Positions 23,130-34,510 of a DNA stretch of 64,000 nucleotides are shown here, piece after piece; the stretch's first letter is position 1; the number at the start of each line of letters is the position of its first letter. Origin of the DNA: Litsea cubeba (taxonomy: Eukaryota; Streptophyta; Magnoliopsida; Laurales; Lauraceae); NCBI GenBank assembly GCA_012931725.1, contig WHSA01000046.1:195774-259773 (forward strand). Direction: 5' to 3'. The notes below the pieces were generated by a model, which ran no database searches, was not told the DNA's origin, and saw nothing but the letters and a program-made list of their open reading frames with translations. Made by a program: the position numbers and the translations under genes.

Positions 23130-23863
23130 ATTAGTAAAGAGCTTTTTACATATACCACGCTAAGGTTTATAGGATTTGTAAATAGGCCCCTATGATTTTA
23201 GTATTTGTAAATAGGTCCCTATTTTTCATTTTAATACCCTTTGTGTCCTCAAAATCAATAGCCTTCCAACTACCAAAAGTTTTTTTTTAGTAAACTGACA
23301 CTTTTGCCCATCTCATTGTCCCCATATGCATAAATTCCCAATTATGGACTTTTTTCCGCTAAAGCTTGTAATATTAATAATTATATTTAATGGGAAAGAA
23401 TAACCGTACACAATATCAGTGCACAGCCTATTTCATTAAAATCTAAACCGATCATAATGATAGTCAATGCATGTGCTTATAGTTGGTTATAATTGATACA
23501 ATCCACACACGATCCACCGTTAGATTAATGGAAGTTTCAAAATACATTAATATTAGGCTTCGTGTGCACTAAAGAGTCATTGAGAGAGGCCATTGGGACT
23601 TGGGATAAAATAATGGTATTTTTGTAAATGATAATATACTAATTTTTGTTTAATGGATGTAAGGGCAAAACTTTCATTTTTATAAAAGTTCAACACAAAT
23701 CTCATGATGGTTACCCATTCTCATTGGGAATACTGATTTTGAGACATGAAAGGTATTGAAATATAAAGGTATGGGCATATTAATTACAAATATTAAAATC
23801 ATAGGGGCCTATTTACAAATCATTGAAACCTTAGTGGGGTATATACAAAAACTCATTAGTAAA
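23130..23863. mobile_element. Mutator-like MITE with 9-bp target duplication
   Basis: Body at 23139-23854 (716 bp). ATTAGTAAA stands on both sides without mismatch (23130-23138 and 23855-23863). The inverted ends match over at least 39 bp and continue further at lower identity: left GAGCTTTTTACATATACC, right (reversed) GAGTTTTTGTATATACCC, followed by a shared GATTTGTAAATAGGCCCC block. A 9-bp duplication with long inverted repeats is diagnostic of Mutator-like elements. No coding capacity. Confidence 0.9.
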
Positions 23864-24969
23864 ATAGTAGAAAGGTGCTAATTGCTATAAATCACATGAT
23901 TGCTCAATCTAGTTATCTTTTCTTAAGATTAGAAAGTAACAAGATTCTCGAAAAATGAGTTGATATAAGAAGGACATAACAATAATATGTCTCGGGCTGT
24001 TTTGTTTAATCGGTATGAAATTCTTAATTTTCATTGTAAAACTTTAGAAAGTATTCTAAGATTTTCAGTCCAGATTTTTTTTCTAGATTTTCCATATTTT
24101 CACACCTTTATCACTTTTGGTTTCCTTTTGGTGCTTTATTCTCTTTTATGTCTCTAGCTTCAGCATTCCAAATTTAAGTTTTAAGTTCCATCATAATTTT
24201 TAGGGCTTGTTTGTGTATATGCTATGGAAAATTGATTCCGCAGAAAGTTTTCTCTTTCACGAGAAAAGATTTTTGGCCTCCTTAAGAATTTACTTTCCCG
24301 AAGAATCGCGGACATGTTAACTCATTTTGTTCTTTTCCACGAGGAAAAGCGACCGCATCAAATATAGGATTTATTGTAGAATCGGTATTTAATTTCCGTA
24401 ATCCTCACTCTTCTAACGAAAAACCGATTATAGAGAAGAAATACTGTTTTGATTTCTAAATCTTTTGTTTTTACAAATTATGATTACATTCATCTTTTTC
24501 TACTTTCCCTCAGCTTCTTTCTGGTTTATTTATACTTATCCCTTTTAGATGGTTTATATTGTATCACCTCACTGTTTTTAATTTATTTTTTTTTTTCATT
24601 TTTGGGGTCAAAATTCTTTTAGCATGTTTTCAATAACTTTTTTTTTAGTTCAACTATTTAAAAAATGCTAAATAGTCTTTAATGTTTCTATTTTTATTTT
24701 TTAATTCTATTTCCATTTCTATTTCTTCTTACTTCAATGCATTTAATTATATCATCTACATCTTAAAAAATTATTATTTACATATTTGTTATAAATTTAA
24801 ATTTTCTTGAGAAGTTTCTTTTCTTACTAAAATCTATAGTGACTTTTAAAAAAAAAATCCTACTATAAAATTCTAGATTTTCTTAAAAGAAATTAACTTG
24901 AAAAGGTAGCTTTTTGTTTATGTTTTACTTTATCTGCAGTTGCAGTGACCTTTGTATTAAACATGCCAA
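23864..24969. other. intergenic, no gene seen
   Basis: AT-rich sequence, with T-rich stretches at 24580-24730. I see no open frame of note, no terminal repeats and no recognised repeat family. Confidence 0.4.
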
Positions 24970-25172
24970 TTTATTTTTCTTTTTTTTATAGGAATACTCT
25001 CTAGAATTTTATCTGAGGTGGAGTGCCACCAAACCACCATATCATCCACATACTGGGCATGCCTAGCTAATTTATGAGCAACTCCATTTCCCTCTATTCC
25101 CCCACATGATACACTTCAAACTTGATGAAATGATTGAGCAACACTTTGATTTCCTTAAAAGCTCCATTTCCC

Positions 25173-26028
25173 TCTCTTCCAAGGGCGGACCCATGTAGTC
25201 ATGACCTGGGGCAGATCTTGAGATTGCTTAGAGATTTAAATGGTCCGGACCATGCCCCACATATTTAATAAATACTCGCCCCACGTCTAAATCTGACGAT
25301 CGCCCCATGTCACAGAATTGAAAACACCAATCTTTTGCTTTGACATCTTATTCCACTGAGGTCTCCCTCCCTCCCCTGATATAGTATAATCCCAATCACT
25401 CTATACCTAAATTTGAATCCTTAATCTCCAAATTCTAAATTTAAACCCTAAAATTTCAAATTCTAATCAAACTCTAAGCCCTAAATCACCAAATCTGAAC
25501 ATATATACAAATTCAAAGATGATCAAATCACCCTTGGGCACGCTTTCATCTTTAGTTTAAACCTAAATCAGGTCATAGAGTTCATATGTTTGGATAGCTT
25601 GAGTTACATTTAAGTGGCAATTTTTCTTTTTTGCCATTAGCTCATGACTAACTATAGGGAATTATTTTTAAAGCTAAAGTAAGTGCAGGACAACCAAATT
25701 CCTTAGATCCAAATGGAACTTCTTTGGGTACCCAAATTGGGTAATTGGGTGCTCACCCAAATCTCTGGTCATACAAATACCAGGATTAAAGAATATGTTA
25801 TTTTAGAAAGTTTTGACGATGATCACCTGAACTTGGGAGAGGCAGTGGGACGACCTTTCAATTGGGCAAGAGACTTGAGCATGGACATGCATGGTGGGAA
25901 TTTTATATCTATTTAAACACAATACATTTTCTCCTTTTCTATTATTAATGTAAAAAAAGTCTAGAAAAGTCGAGCAAAGTCTCGCCCCACCCAAATTAAA
26001 TTCCTAGGTCCGCCATTGTCTCTTCCCA
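25173..26028. mobile_element. Mutator-like insertion with 10-bp target duplication
   Basis: Body at 25183-26018. TCTCTTCCAA (25173-25182) and TCTCTTCCCA (26019-26028) flank it with one mismatch. The ends are short and imperfect inverted repeats: left GGGCGGACCCA, right (reversed) CAATGGCGGACCTAGG. No transposase is recognised inside. The superfamily call rests on the duplication length and is tentative, since hAT ends also often contain GGCGGA. Confidence 0.55.
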
Positions 26029-26506
26029 CATGATACACTTCAAACTTGATGAAATGATTGAGCAACACTTTGAATTCCTCAAACAGAGGATCTTGTCTTT
26101 ACATGTTTTTACTGGACGACTTTAACGCATCCACCACCCACATTGAGTCCCCTTCTAGAATAATGTTGCTCACCCCAATGTGAAAAACCATATGAAGTAC
26201 TCTTAATGTAGTAACAACATCAATGTCATTGGCGCTATCCACCCCACTTTCTATTTTACTCATAGCCATCATCACATTACCCACCGCATCTATGAGAAGA
26301 ACATCAACTACCACTTTTTGTATCTTAGCAAATAGAGCATCATCCACATTAAGTTTAAGAACATCTAATGGTGCAGGCTTCCAACAAAGTACTTTCTGTT
26401 TTCTAGGGTGGGGTTACTTTTTTTAATGTGAATGCATTTAAAGGCTTGTACCAATGCCTTTATTTCCTCAACAACCAGCCATGAGTCCCGTCTCTCACCT
26501 TTATGA

Positions 26507-27461
26507 ATGAATAAGAGTGATGCTATTGGCACACAAGTTTTTTCTTTTCCAACACAAGAAATTTGTCTTTTTTTTATTACGTTTTTACCCCTTTATGAAA
26601 TGACCAAAATATCCATTACCCCTCTTTTCACACACAAGCCCATCTTCTTCCCTCCCATCCATCTCTTTTTCCCTCTCACCCATCTCACTCTCCACTTTCC
26701 AAAAAAACTCAAAACATATTGGGCAACTCATCTTTCTCCATTTTCTGCTCTTGGGCACCTCATCTTCCTCCATCTCCTTCTTCTTGTACTTTATCTTTTT
26801 CATTATATCTCTAAAGGATTTCTAGTGCAATGAAGGAAGAAAACAACAATTAAATGGTGCCTTTCAATCAGAGCAGCAGTGGAAATGCCACTTTCTTTAA
26901 TTTTTTTTCTCGCATGGAACGAGTTGCAGGTCCCGATATGTACGGTCTTTCAGGTCCGAACGGTATGCATATGTTCGGCACTGTACATCCGAACAGAAGG
27001 CATATGTTCGGCAGATAATGTCCGAACACTTGGTTTTCAATAGACCTCACACACTGTTCGGACACTCAAGTCCGGACAGTAAACTTTTGTTCGGAACTAC
27101 AGTACTGGACAGATGCATTTTGTTCATCATCTCAAAGACCGAACAGTCATGATTTCTGGGTGATAAACCCTTGCGATGATTGATGAAAATCAGCCCAAAT
27201 GCATGAAAAAACAGTAGAATTTTTTGTAAAATCTTACATTGAATAAGAATCTATCCCCATAACTAGTTTTCATGAAAACAAGATAATCTAAGGGAGGATG
27301 TGTGTGGGAAGAAAGAGGGAAATGAAGGGATGGGTACTTTGGGGAATTCTGATGTGTGTGGAAAGAATTAATGTAATTTTTAAATTATAGTGATGTGTGT
27401 AGAAAGAATTTATGCGGGAAAAGAAAAAATCTGTGTGCCAATAGAATTTCCCATGAATAAA
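26507..27461. mobile_element. Mutator-like MITE with 9-bp target duplication, inside the LINE
   Basis: Body at 26516-27452 (937 bp). ATGAATAAG and ATGAATAAA flank it (26507-26515 and 27453-27461). The inverted ends share a CTATTGGCACACA core followed by a TTTTTTCTTTTCC-type block. It interrupts LINE RNase H sequence that resumes on the other side. No coding capacity. The middle (26935-27145) is an array of CCGAAC/GTTCGG motifs, described in the findings. Confidence 0.8.
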
Positions 27462-27940
27462 GTTTTCCTATTCCAAAGTCCCCATGCCATGGTAAAGAGT
27501 AGTTCCAAATCAAACGTTGGACTTTTTCAACTAAGTCCCAAACAAACAAACCAAAGCTATGCGATATAATCTGATTGAATTCTATACCAGGGAAGCAATC
27601 CCTCCACACCCAACATACTTGAGGAAAAGAGAATAGAGCACGCATACCATCTTCAATTTTATCCGCACATAAATCACAAGAGGACTCTGCAATAATATGA
27701 TGCTTTGTAAGATTAGCCTTAGGGGGCAGGATGTCTTTACATGCTCCTCATGCGAAGGTCTTTATCTTATTAATTTGGAATCTTCATATTTCATAACTGC
27801 ATTCGTGCCCGTGTTAGATTCTTCTCCTACGCTTCTATTTTTCTGGAATCTTAATACAATCCTGTAAGCACTTTTAACAGAAGAATCTCCCAATTTATTC
27901 TCGGCCCATATCAATATATCATGCTGTACATAAAGGCTAA

Positions 27941-28425
27941 ATTAGCCTATAGATGAGAGACGCAGCCCAAGAATATTTTTGGTATAAATGTTAAACTTGA
28001 TACATTGATTGGGTTAAAGCTTGAATGAAAGATGCATGGGCGCACACAAGCTAATTGCCAAACTGATTTACATCACAAAAGGATATCATTAATTAAACAC
28101 GGAAGGAGAATTGCCAAGCCATTTTAAAGAACCACATGCATAAAAGATTATGATACCAAAAGCTAAATCCTGAGTATCATTTTACTTCTTTAGTTATAAG
28201 CACATGCATAAAAGATTATTCTAACTTTTATTCTAAGATAACCAATGAAGTACTTGTAAACTATAGTGAACTTATCTTTTTTCAGTTTCGGTTGAAGGAG
28301 AAATATTTAGTTGAGAAATTCTTACAAATTAATTGAAGTTCAAGAAATAAATCAATTAAAATTGAGGGAAATAGATCGAAGAGTTAAAATAATTCAATAG
28401 GGTTGATATTTTACAAACACCTAGG
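27941..28425. other. no gene seen
   Basis: AT-rich sequence beyond the recognisable LINE. A short repeat of CACATGCATAAAAGATTAT occurs twice (28133 and 28201). The rest is unassigned; it could contain further, unrecognisable LINE sequence. Confidence 0.35.
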
Positions 28426-28429
28426 TCCA

Positions 28430-29205
28430 TTTGAGATTTTTTGTCCATTCCTCACCTTCATTTTGATTGACATAGTCCTCGATGGGCCCTACAGGAGAAT
28501 TCATACAACACCATGTGCCAATGATTCTCACTAGAATAGAAGCCTTGGTTGTAGAAAACATAAATTTAGTTACGTCTATAACTATGTTAATAAAGGAAGT
28601 TTATTGATGCCTTGCATGAAAAGTAAGGTATTATACAAAATAAAGTAACATTCCATTCATTGTATCCTCTTTTCATGTAGAAGCTAGAATAGAGGTAGAA
28701 CTAGAGAAGCATATACAAAGACAAAGACAAAGGGAGATTAATTATGATTGAAATGTGAGAAAATGATGTCTTCATATTTCCAAACCCGTTAAACTTGATG
28801 ACCATAAATCAAGGGGTTGAATAGACAAAGAATTTTCTATTAGGACCCATTACTTTAATTTCACTGTGATTGACGTGATCTCAGTAGGCTGTACAGGTGA
28901 GCTCATCTCACCAAAATAGAACTCACGGTTGTAGAGTAAAAAATTTGGTGGCCTTTAGCTACCTTATTTATGGAAGTTTATTGACATCGAAAATGAAAGG
29001 TAAGGTATGTATATATCAAAAAGAGCCCTGCTACAGGGCCCGAAAATCGGGCCGACAGGGGGCACGGCTCCCACTTTTACTATCAAAAAACAAGGAACAA
29101 GGGTGAAATTCAAGTACAATGCATCCATTTTACCCTTTATTCTCATAGAAGGAAAAAGTCGAACCAAAGAAGCAAGATAAGGGGAGATGAGAAATGTGAT
29201 ACATG
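28430..29205. repeat. degenerate direct duplication (28430-28760 and 28835-29205)
   Basis: The two halves share blocks in the same order. Each has a line about a GGGCCCTACAGG / GGCTGTACAGG-type motif, then CGGTTGTAGA / TGGTTGTAGA, then GGAAGTTTATTGA, then a segment with AAGTAAGGTAT, and finally a GGGAGAT(TA/GA) end. The second half contains an extra 29015-29095 piece (GAGCCCTGCTACAGGGCCC...), probably a small insertion. The family is unknown. Confidence 0.55.
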
Positions 29206-29590
29206 TAAGTAAAAGCATTCATATTGAACGCCTTCAGTTTTTACATTTTTTTGAGTTTTGGATCTTTGCTGTTACTTTTGGAAGAAAAGTATCATGGAAA
29301 TACAATGAGCATTTACACCCAATGAAAATACTACTTGATTACATTCAAACGACAAAATGGTAAAAAAAATGTCGCATTTCAAGTCAATTTTAACATTGTG
29401 CACTTGTATTAAGGAAATACTAACATAATGACCCGTGCTAAGCACGAGCATATTTATCAATAATATTTGTAGCAACATACATAAAAACTAATTAAAAAGA
29501 AATCTAGATCACGCAGAACCATCCGTAAACACTTAATGACATAGAGTTATATATACTCTATGAAATTTGACATTTTCCACGAGAGTTTTG
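29206..29590 (-). mobile_element. Helitron-like 3' terminus (minus strand) and flank
   Basis: On the minus strand the hairpin CGTGCTTAGCACG is followed by GGTCATTATG, then TTAG and T at 29420. This closely resembles the ends at 16915 and 14637, with CTAG decayed to TTAG. Nothing else in this stretch could be identified; the 5' end of the element was not located. Confidence 0.4.
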
Positions 29591-30110
29591 AGGCTAAAGG
29601 TCACCAAGTCACCACTAAAAGTTTTAGTGACAAGATTTTTATCCCTGCTAAGCTATCACTAATTGTTTTAGCCAACATTTTAAAGCGTCGCAGCTAAATG
29701 TTATACTTTTAGCCAAGACACCAAAACTGCCGCTAAGAGTCTAATATTTAGCCACAAAATTTACCGCCGTTAATTTAAAAAATAGTTGCCACTGAATGTA
29801 TAAAGTCACCGCTAATAAAACATCATAAACATATAAAAGTGCAGTTTTCGTAGCAACTTTTATTCCCAGCTAAATGTTTAACTTTTAGTCGCGACTACGA
29901 GTCGCTATTTAAAGTATTAGGTATACTAGTTTTAGAGACGACATATTGTTTCAGCTAAAAGTCAAACTTTTAGCCGCTAGTACAAATCGCTGCTAAAAGC
30001 ATTAGTTATAGCAGTTTTAGTTTGTATTTTTAGTGGTGACTTACAGTCGCAGCTAAAAAGTTAACTTTTAGCGGCAACTTAACTAATACTTATACTCGTG
30101 ACTTGTTCTC
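29590..30110 (-). repeat. CACTA subterminal repeat array
   Basis: A degenerate array of about 30-70 bp units built on TTTAGCNGCGA / TCGCNGCTAAAAGT in both orientations. Such GC-box arrays inside the ends of En/Spm elements are the sites where the accessory transposase protein binds in known CACTA elements. Its position next to CACTA coding remains (30480-30712) supports this reading. The terminal CACTA bases themselves are not clearly present at the outer edge (near 29590), so that end may be damaged. Confidence 0.6.
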
Positions 30111-30479
30111 TCGATTAAAAGTCTAAAATTAAAAATAAAAAAATATTATTAATTTATTAAAAAAAAACTCATTTTCATTTATCTGCTCATACAAGATGAA
30201 AAAAATAAAATTTTCATCACCACCAAGTATTGAAACATAACTTCAATTTTAAAAACATTAAGTTTCTACGTGTTTGAGAGACAAAAGTTAAGTTTACATC
30301 ACATAATAAAATAAAATAAAAACTCATGGTCATTTGAATTTTGATCAGTTATGCATCACATCGGAATTTTCCTAGATTCTTTAAACTGCTAGAGGAGGGT
30401 AATAAACTGAGACATTAGAGCAGCTTGCACCTAAGTATGCACGCCTGCTGCGAGGCTACTTGGGACTCTAGTCGTAAAG
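30111..30479 (-). other. CACTA 3' untranslated region
   Basis: AT-rich sequence between the subterminal array and the accessory ORF end. Nothing else was recognised. Confidence 0.4.
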
Positions 30480-30712
30480 CCAGCTACCTTTTCTCCTTTC
30501 CATCAACTCACAGAGCCTCTTATCCGCCTCAGCTCATCTCCTGAACTGCTCTTCTTCCTCTCTAGTTGTACACGAACCTGCTGTCCAGCTGTAGTTGTCA
30601 TGGGCTTTGTACCAGCCCCACGACCACGTATAAATTCCGATCGCTCTTGTCCAAGCAATGCCTTAAACCTCTCATCCTCCGCCACGGGAGCAACAACCTC
30701 CTCCAACGATTA
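30480..30712 (-). pseudogene. CACTA accessory protein, C-terminal piece
   Basis: Minus-strand coding text with E-R-F-K-A-L-L-G-Q-E-R and a F-I-R-G-R-G-A-G segment followed by a charged, Glu/Arg-rich tail. This looks like the end of the second product of plant CACTA elements (Transposase_24 family). The open piece at 30706-30503 covers it, with the reading frame changing near its end. It is separated from the rest of the gene (33735-34350) by the solo LTR at 30724-33716. Confidence 0.6.
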
Positions 30713-30717
30713 AGACT

Positions 30718-33700
30718 CTAACCGTCACGTCCCCTGATCCCAATTAAAGAAATAACTGGATCCGGAGAGTGAATTTTAGGACTAATTAAAATTTTATCCT
30801 TTCGGCCCACGGATCGTAGTCCGCTGTGAGGATTTAATATTTCAAACATCATATGGTACAATAAATGTAGAGTCCAAACAACTCTAAGCATATGGAATCT
30901 CAAGCAATGAATATGAATCTCATTAATTTAAAGTTTGCAAGAAAAGTAAACAAACTAAAAGTTAAGATATTTATTACATTGGCCATCCTAGAAATAAGGC
31001 CAATAAAGAACAAGTCAATGAAAGTAAAAGTCCAACGAGAGGAATAAATAAATAAAGATTAATCTAATAAAACTCAGTGTATCTCTCTCGTGCCAGGACA
31101 TGATGATGATACTCTACGTCATCGGCACGCCACTCTCGTGCCTCCTCTGCTGGTTAGAGATCCTCTGGGATCTCCTTACCTGCCTGCTCCTCGTAATAGT
31201 ACTCACCTTATGTGTCTGCACACCAAGGAACAGAGTCAACGACATGTTGAGCAATAGATATACAAAACATAATAAACACAACATGCATCAAGTGTAGAAT
31301 AATGACAGGTAAGATCATATGAATACAAGAATGCGGGGCTAGGCATAAAGCGAGATTAATATATAGAAACAATAACAAGAATCCTAGCAATCATCTAACA
31401 ATAACCACTATCCATGCAAATGCAAAACAAGAACAAGCAAGAGGGAGACTCCGAGGATATCCAAAGCCATCTCCCGGGGTACCAGTAACAATCCCCTTGG
31501 ACTACTGATACCATAGTCCGGCTCCAGTGGGATCCTAGCTCCCTGTCCTGGGAATAGCAGCACGGTCCTAGCCCGCTCCCAGCTATTCAACGCCATGGAC
31601 GCCATCCTACGCCGACTGCCCACCCCGACAACCGAGTATCCGGTTCGTCATTAAATCCCAAACTGCAGATGGCCATGATATGCAAACAATAACGAGTGGT
31701 TCTGACACAAGGACTACAAGACAAGCAAGTCTGGCTAGTTCCATGTACAAGACAATATCCTAGGGATTATCTTATTCAAGACGATACAAGATAAGTGAAA
31801 CACGTGATAATCCCTTTCATACTAGCCAGTCAAGTTCATCAATACAAGACACGGGTTCCTATGGTACACTCTAAGTCAAGTCCAAGTCCAATATTCTATA
31901 AGAATTTATGTTTCATAATTGATTACGTATTTTATGCCAAGAGTGTACAAGGAAATATTATCAACGGATATGAGTCATAAGTCAAGGAAGAATTACAATC
32001 CCATCCGAGGCAAGTGGTGTCATCCCTGTATCCCACGTATCCTAACGGAGTACATATGGAAATTGGATCAATGATGCTTTTAGGATAATTCCTTGGTGTA
32101 CAATCATGTTGAGCATCATTAATTTTAACTCCATGTGCATTCAGTTACACTACGTATAATACACGAATACCTAGACAACCCATCGAATTCACACCAAGCC
32201 ACGTCATTCGATTTCAAACCCATTTATGGTCATGTGATAGTAAATTAGAGGTTTCCAGCATTTAAGTCCCAATCCTAGGTTTCAGTTTTAGTCCGGAAAA
32301 GACAAGGCAAAATGGCCAATTTCAGTTGACCCTCATGATGGTGTCGGTTGACCGACGTGATGGTCTCGGTTAACCGACACGAACCAAGAGCTAACCGACG
32401 GAACAGAAACCAATTTCTGCTCGCTGGTTTTGGAACCAACACGAGCCTCGGTTGACCAAATTAGTCGGCTGGCCGACGTTCGAACCGAGAGCTAACCTAC
32501 TGTACAACATCGGTGTAAAACATGCTCTCGGGTTTTCTGACCGAGATGGTGATCGGCTAACCGACACCATGCTGTCGGTTGACCGACACTAAACCGACGA
32601 GTGAACTGGCAATACGGAACTCGTACGGGTTCAGGCCATTTCTGAACTATTTCGTCCCCAATCATTCTCCTCCATTTCTATGCCTTTCCAGAGGCTATAA
32701 CCTACATAAAATAGAGCCTCCTACTCTCCACATCATCCATTCCATTCATTCCATAACATCCATTCCATTACATCCAATTAAACAAATTCTATCAACCTAA
32801 TATCATCATTTATCCAAACCTAACCTAACATAATGATTTCAAATTAATAATCAGAAAGGCTTGGAATTAACTGGAAATCTATCAGAATCATAATCAGATC
32901 AATGAGAACAATACAAGCATATATATTATGAAATGTATATCTACTTGCCTCAATGTCAGAAGATAAAATAGTTGGGGTGAAATCTGAGGAGAAGCTTTTC
33001 TACTCCGAAATCCACGATCTAGCCCGATAAAATGCAAATTAGGAAGCCAAGAAGAAGATAGGAATGAAAAAAATTAGGATCCAACCTAAATCTAACCAAA
33101 AGGAAGATAATAGAAAAAGATGAAGTTACCGGAAATCTTACCAGATTGATACCGGAAGTAAGAGGAGATCGCAAGGATGAAAATGATCGGTTCGGATATT
33201 CGAACGGGATCTTCTAGGGCGGAGTTCTGGCTTGAGTAAGGAAGAAGAAAAAGATGGGAGGCTGTTCTTTCGTTCGTTGTAGAGAAAGAATGGAATTAGG
33301 GTTACACATCATTTAAGAAGACGATAGGAGAGGAAAAGACCGAATTGTCCTTTAAGTGGGTCTGGTTACAGAATAGACCACTTGAAAGGTTTCTAATCGC
33401 TGGATCGCGATGAGTCAAGAGACAAAAGTCATCAGAATGACGAGACCTTTCCAACGAACCTAAAATCACGACGTTTCGAATAATTCGAAAAAACACTCAA
33501 ATTTTCCTAAATTGCAGACTACCCCCCTGCTATGATCAAACGAACTCGGAATCAAACGAAACTACACAGATACTATTCTAATGCTAAAAGAAACTCGCTC
33601 ATTATCTAAACCCACTTAAATATCTAAAATATAATTAAATAAAATAATAACAAATTAAACGGGTCAACGGGCCGGGTATTGAGCCCAACTGACCCAGTAA

Positions 33701-33722
33701 GGTCACAGACCCTACACTAACC
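30718..33722 (-). mobile_element. solo LTR of the chromovirus family, with target duplication
   Basis: Body at 30724-33716 (2993 bp). CTAACC stands on both sides (30718-30723 and 33717-33722); the true duplication may be the 5-bp core. In its own orientation it begins TGTAGGGTCTGTGACC and ends GGGGACGTGAC, matching the 3' LTR at 4917-10127 end to end. No internal region is attached, so it is a solo LTR produced by LTR-LTR recombination. It lies inside the CACTA element. It carries the same palindrome cluster (32335-32600) and lacks the 2.04 kb insertion seen in the other copy. Confidence 0.92.
32335..32600 (-). repeat. CCGAC palindrome cluster in the solo LTR
   Basis: At least eight GTCGGTTGACCGAC-like or CGGTTAACCGA-like units, irregularly spaced. 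Compared with the 4917-10127 copy, the same places read TCAGCCGAC there and TTGACCGAC here, so the palindromic arms are kept while the centres differ. Confidence 0.6.
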
Positions 33723-34505
33723 TTTGGGGCTCATCCTACATTAGGAAACCAATTGCTATTATCTATCAATTTAGTAATATATAATATAAAAATTTTGATA
33801 GGAAAATAGAGAAGGGGACAATAAGTTACGTAGACTTCCTGTGAAGTCGAATCCATCCAAACGTTCTTCTTCTCGCCAAAATTGAGTAGTGAACCAGAGG
33901 TCAGTCCGAGAGGGCTCGTTCCCAGTCTCAAGATCACGTTGTCATTATACAAGTTAACACATATAATACATGTTTAATAACAAATTACCCTAAACATTAT
34001 AAGTGAAGTTCACACTATCAAAGCTAATCCGAGCAAAAGCCTTCGTCCCATCAATATGGCCGATATTCTGCTATCCCTAGTTCTCCTTGTTTATCTTGCT
34101 CATTTCCTGCATTCAAGAGCCATAAATTATAAGCAATACATGTATGAATGACAAATTAAAAGTGCAGACAATGTAACTTAATTAACATGCATACCTTGAG
34201 TTTCTCATATCCGAAATACCTAACAAGATCAACCCAAACATTGTCGCTCACACTCGATGGGGGATTCTCTAGTCTCATCTCATCAGTTTCATACATGCAA
34301 TAATAATCCCTACGCAGCCTATGTCGATGTCTATACTGGCGATTTAGCAACTGATATACAACTTACTTGATATGGGGTTCCCTTTAGAGAGTAAATTTTT
34401 GCTACACGGTATTTCATGAGTAAGTAAACATAGATACAAGGTAGTACATCAAATGTAATTAGAATTTCTCGATATGACCCTCTTAATTTCAATGTTTTAC
34501 CTTTG
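33723..34505 (-). pseudogene. CACTA accessory protein (Transposase_24-like), middle exons
   Basis: Three minus-strand exon-like pieces in the right order. First, about 34350-34190: L-L-N-R-Q-Y-R-H-R ... E-N-P-P ... V-W-V-D-L-V-R-Y-F-G, ending at a GGTATGCATG donor. Second, about 34110-34030: after a TTGAATGCAG acceptor, E-M-S-K-I-N-K-E-N ... G-T-K-A-F-A-R-I-S-F, with stops. Third, about 33950-33800: a L-L-N-F-G-E-K-K-N-V-W-M-D-S-T-S-Q-E-V-Y segment. This is the conserved pattern of the Ptta/En/Spm-type product. Stops (for example TAG and TGA in the second piece) show decay. The Tat element was inserted upstream of it at 34511. Confidence 0.75.
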
Positions 34506-34510
34506 TAGCA
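34506..34510 (+). repeat. TAGCA target duplication of the Tat element, left
   Basis: TAGCA occurs directly before the LTR (34506-34510), directly after the first LTR copy (37060-37064) and directly after the last LTR (56132-56136). This is the 5-bp duplication expected for a Ty3/gypsy insertion. Confidence 0.9.

Larger units (their letters stand above)
24970..27940 (-). pseudogene. LINE ORF2 3' region: zf-RVT and RNase H (broken, with two insertions)
   Basis: Minus-strand remains of the end of a plant L1-type LINE ORF2. From upstream: a D-S-S-V-K-S-A-Y-R-I segment (about 27900-27850); the zf-RVT segment with L-P-P-K-A-N-L and S-C-D-L-C-A-D (27730-27660) and V-W-R-D-C (about 27600); and an RNase H domain (26500-26110) with L-N-V-D-D-A-L-F and L-E-G-D-S-M-W-V-V-D-A-L. 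The C-terminal piece with A-H-K-L-A-R-H-A lies near 25080. An A-rich tail follows on the minus strand (T-run at 24975-24988). It is split by Mutator-like insertions at 26516-27452 and 25183-26018. About 55 bp of the coding end is duplicated on both sides of the latter (25102-25155 and 26026-26085). Confidence 0.75.
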
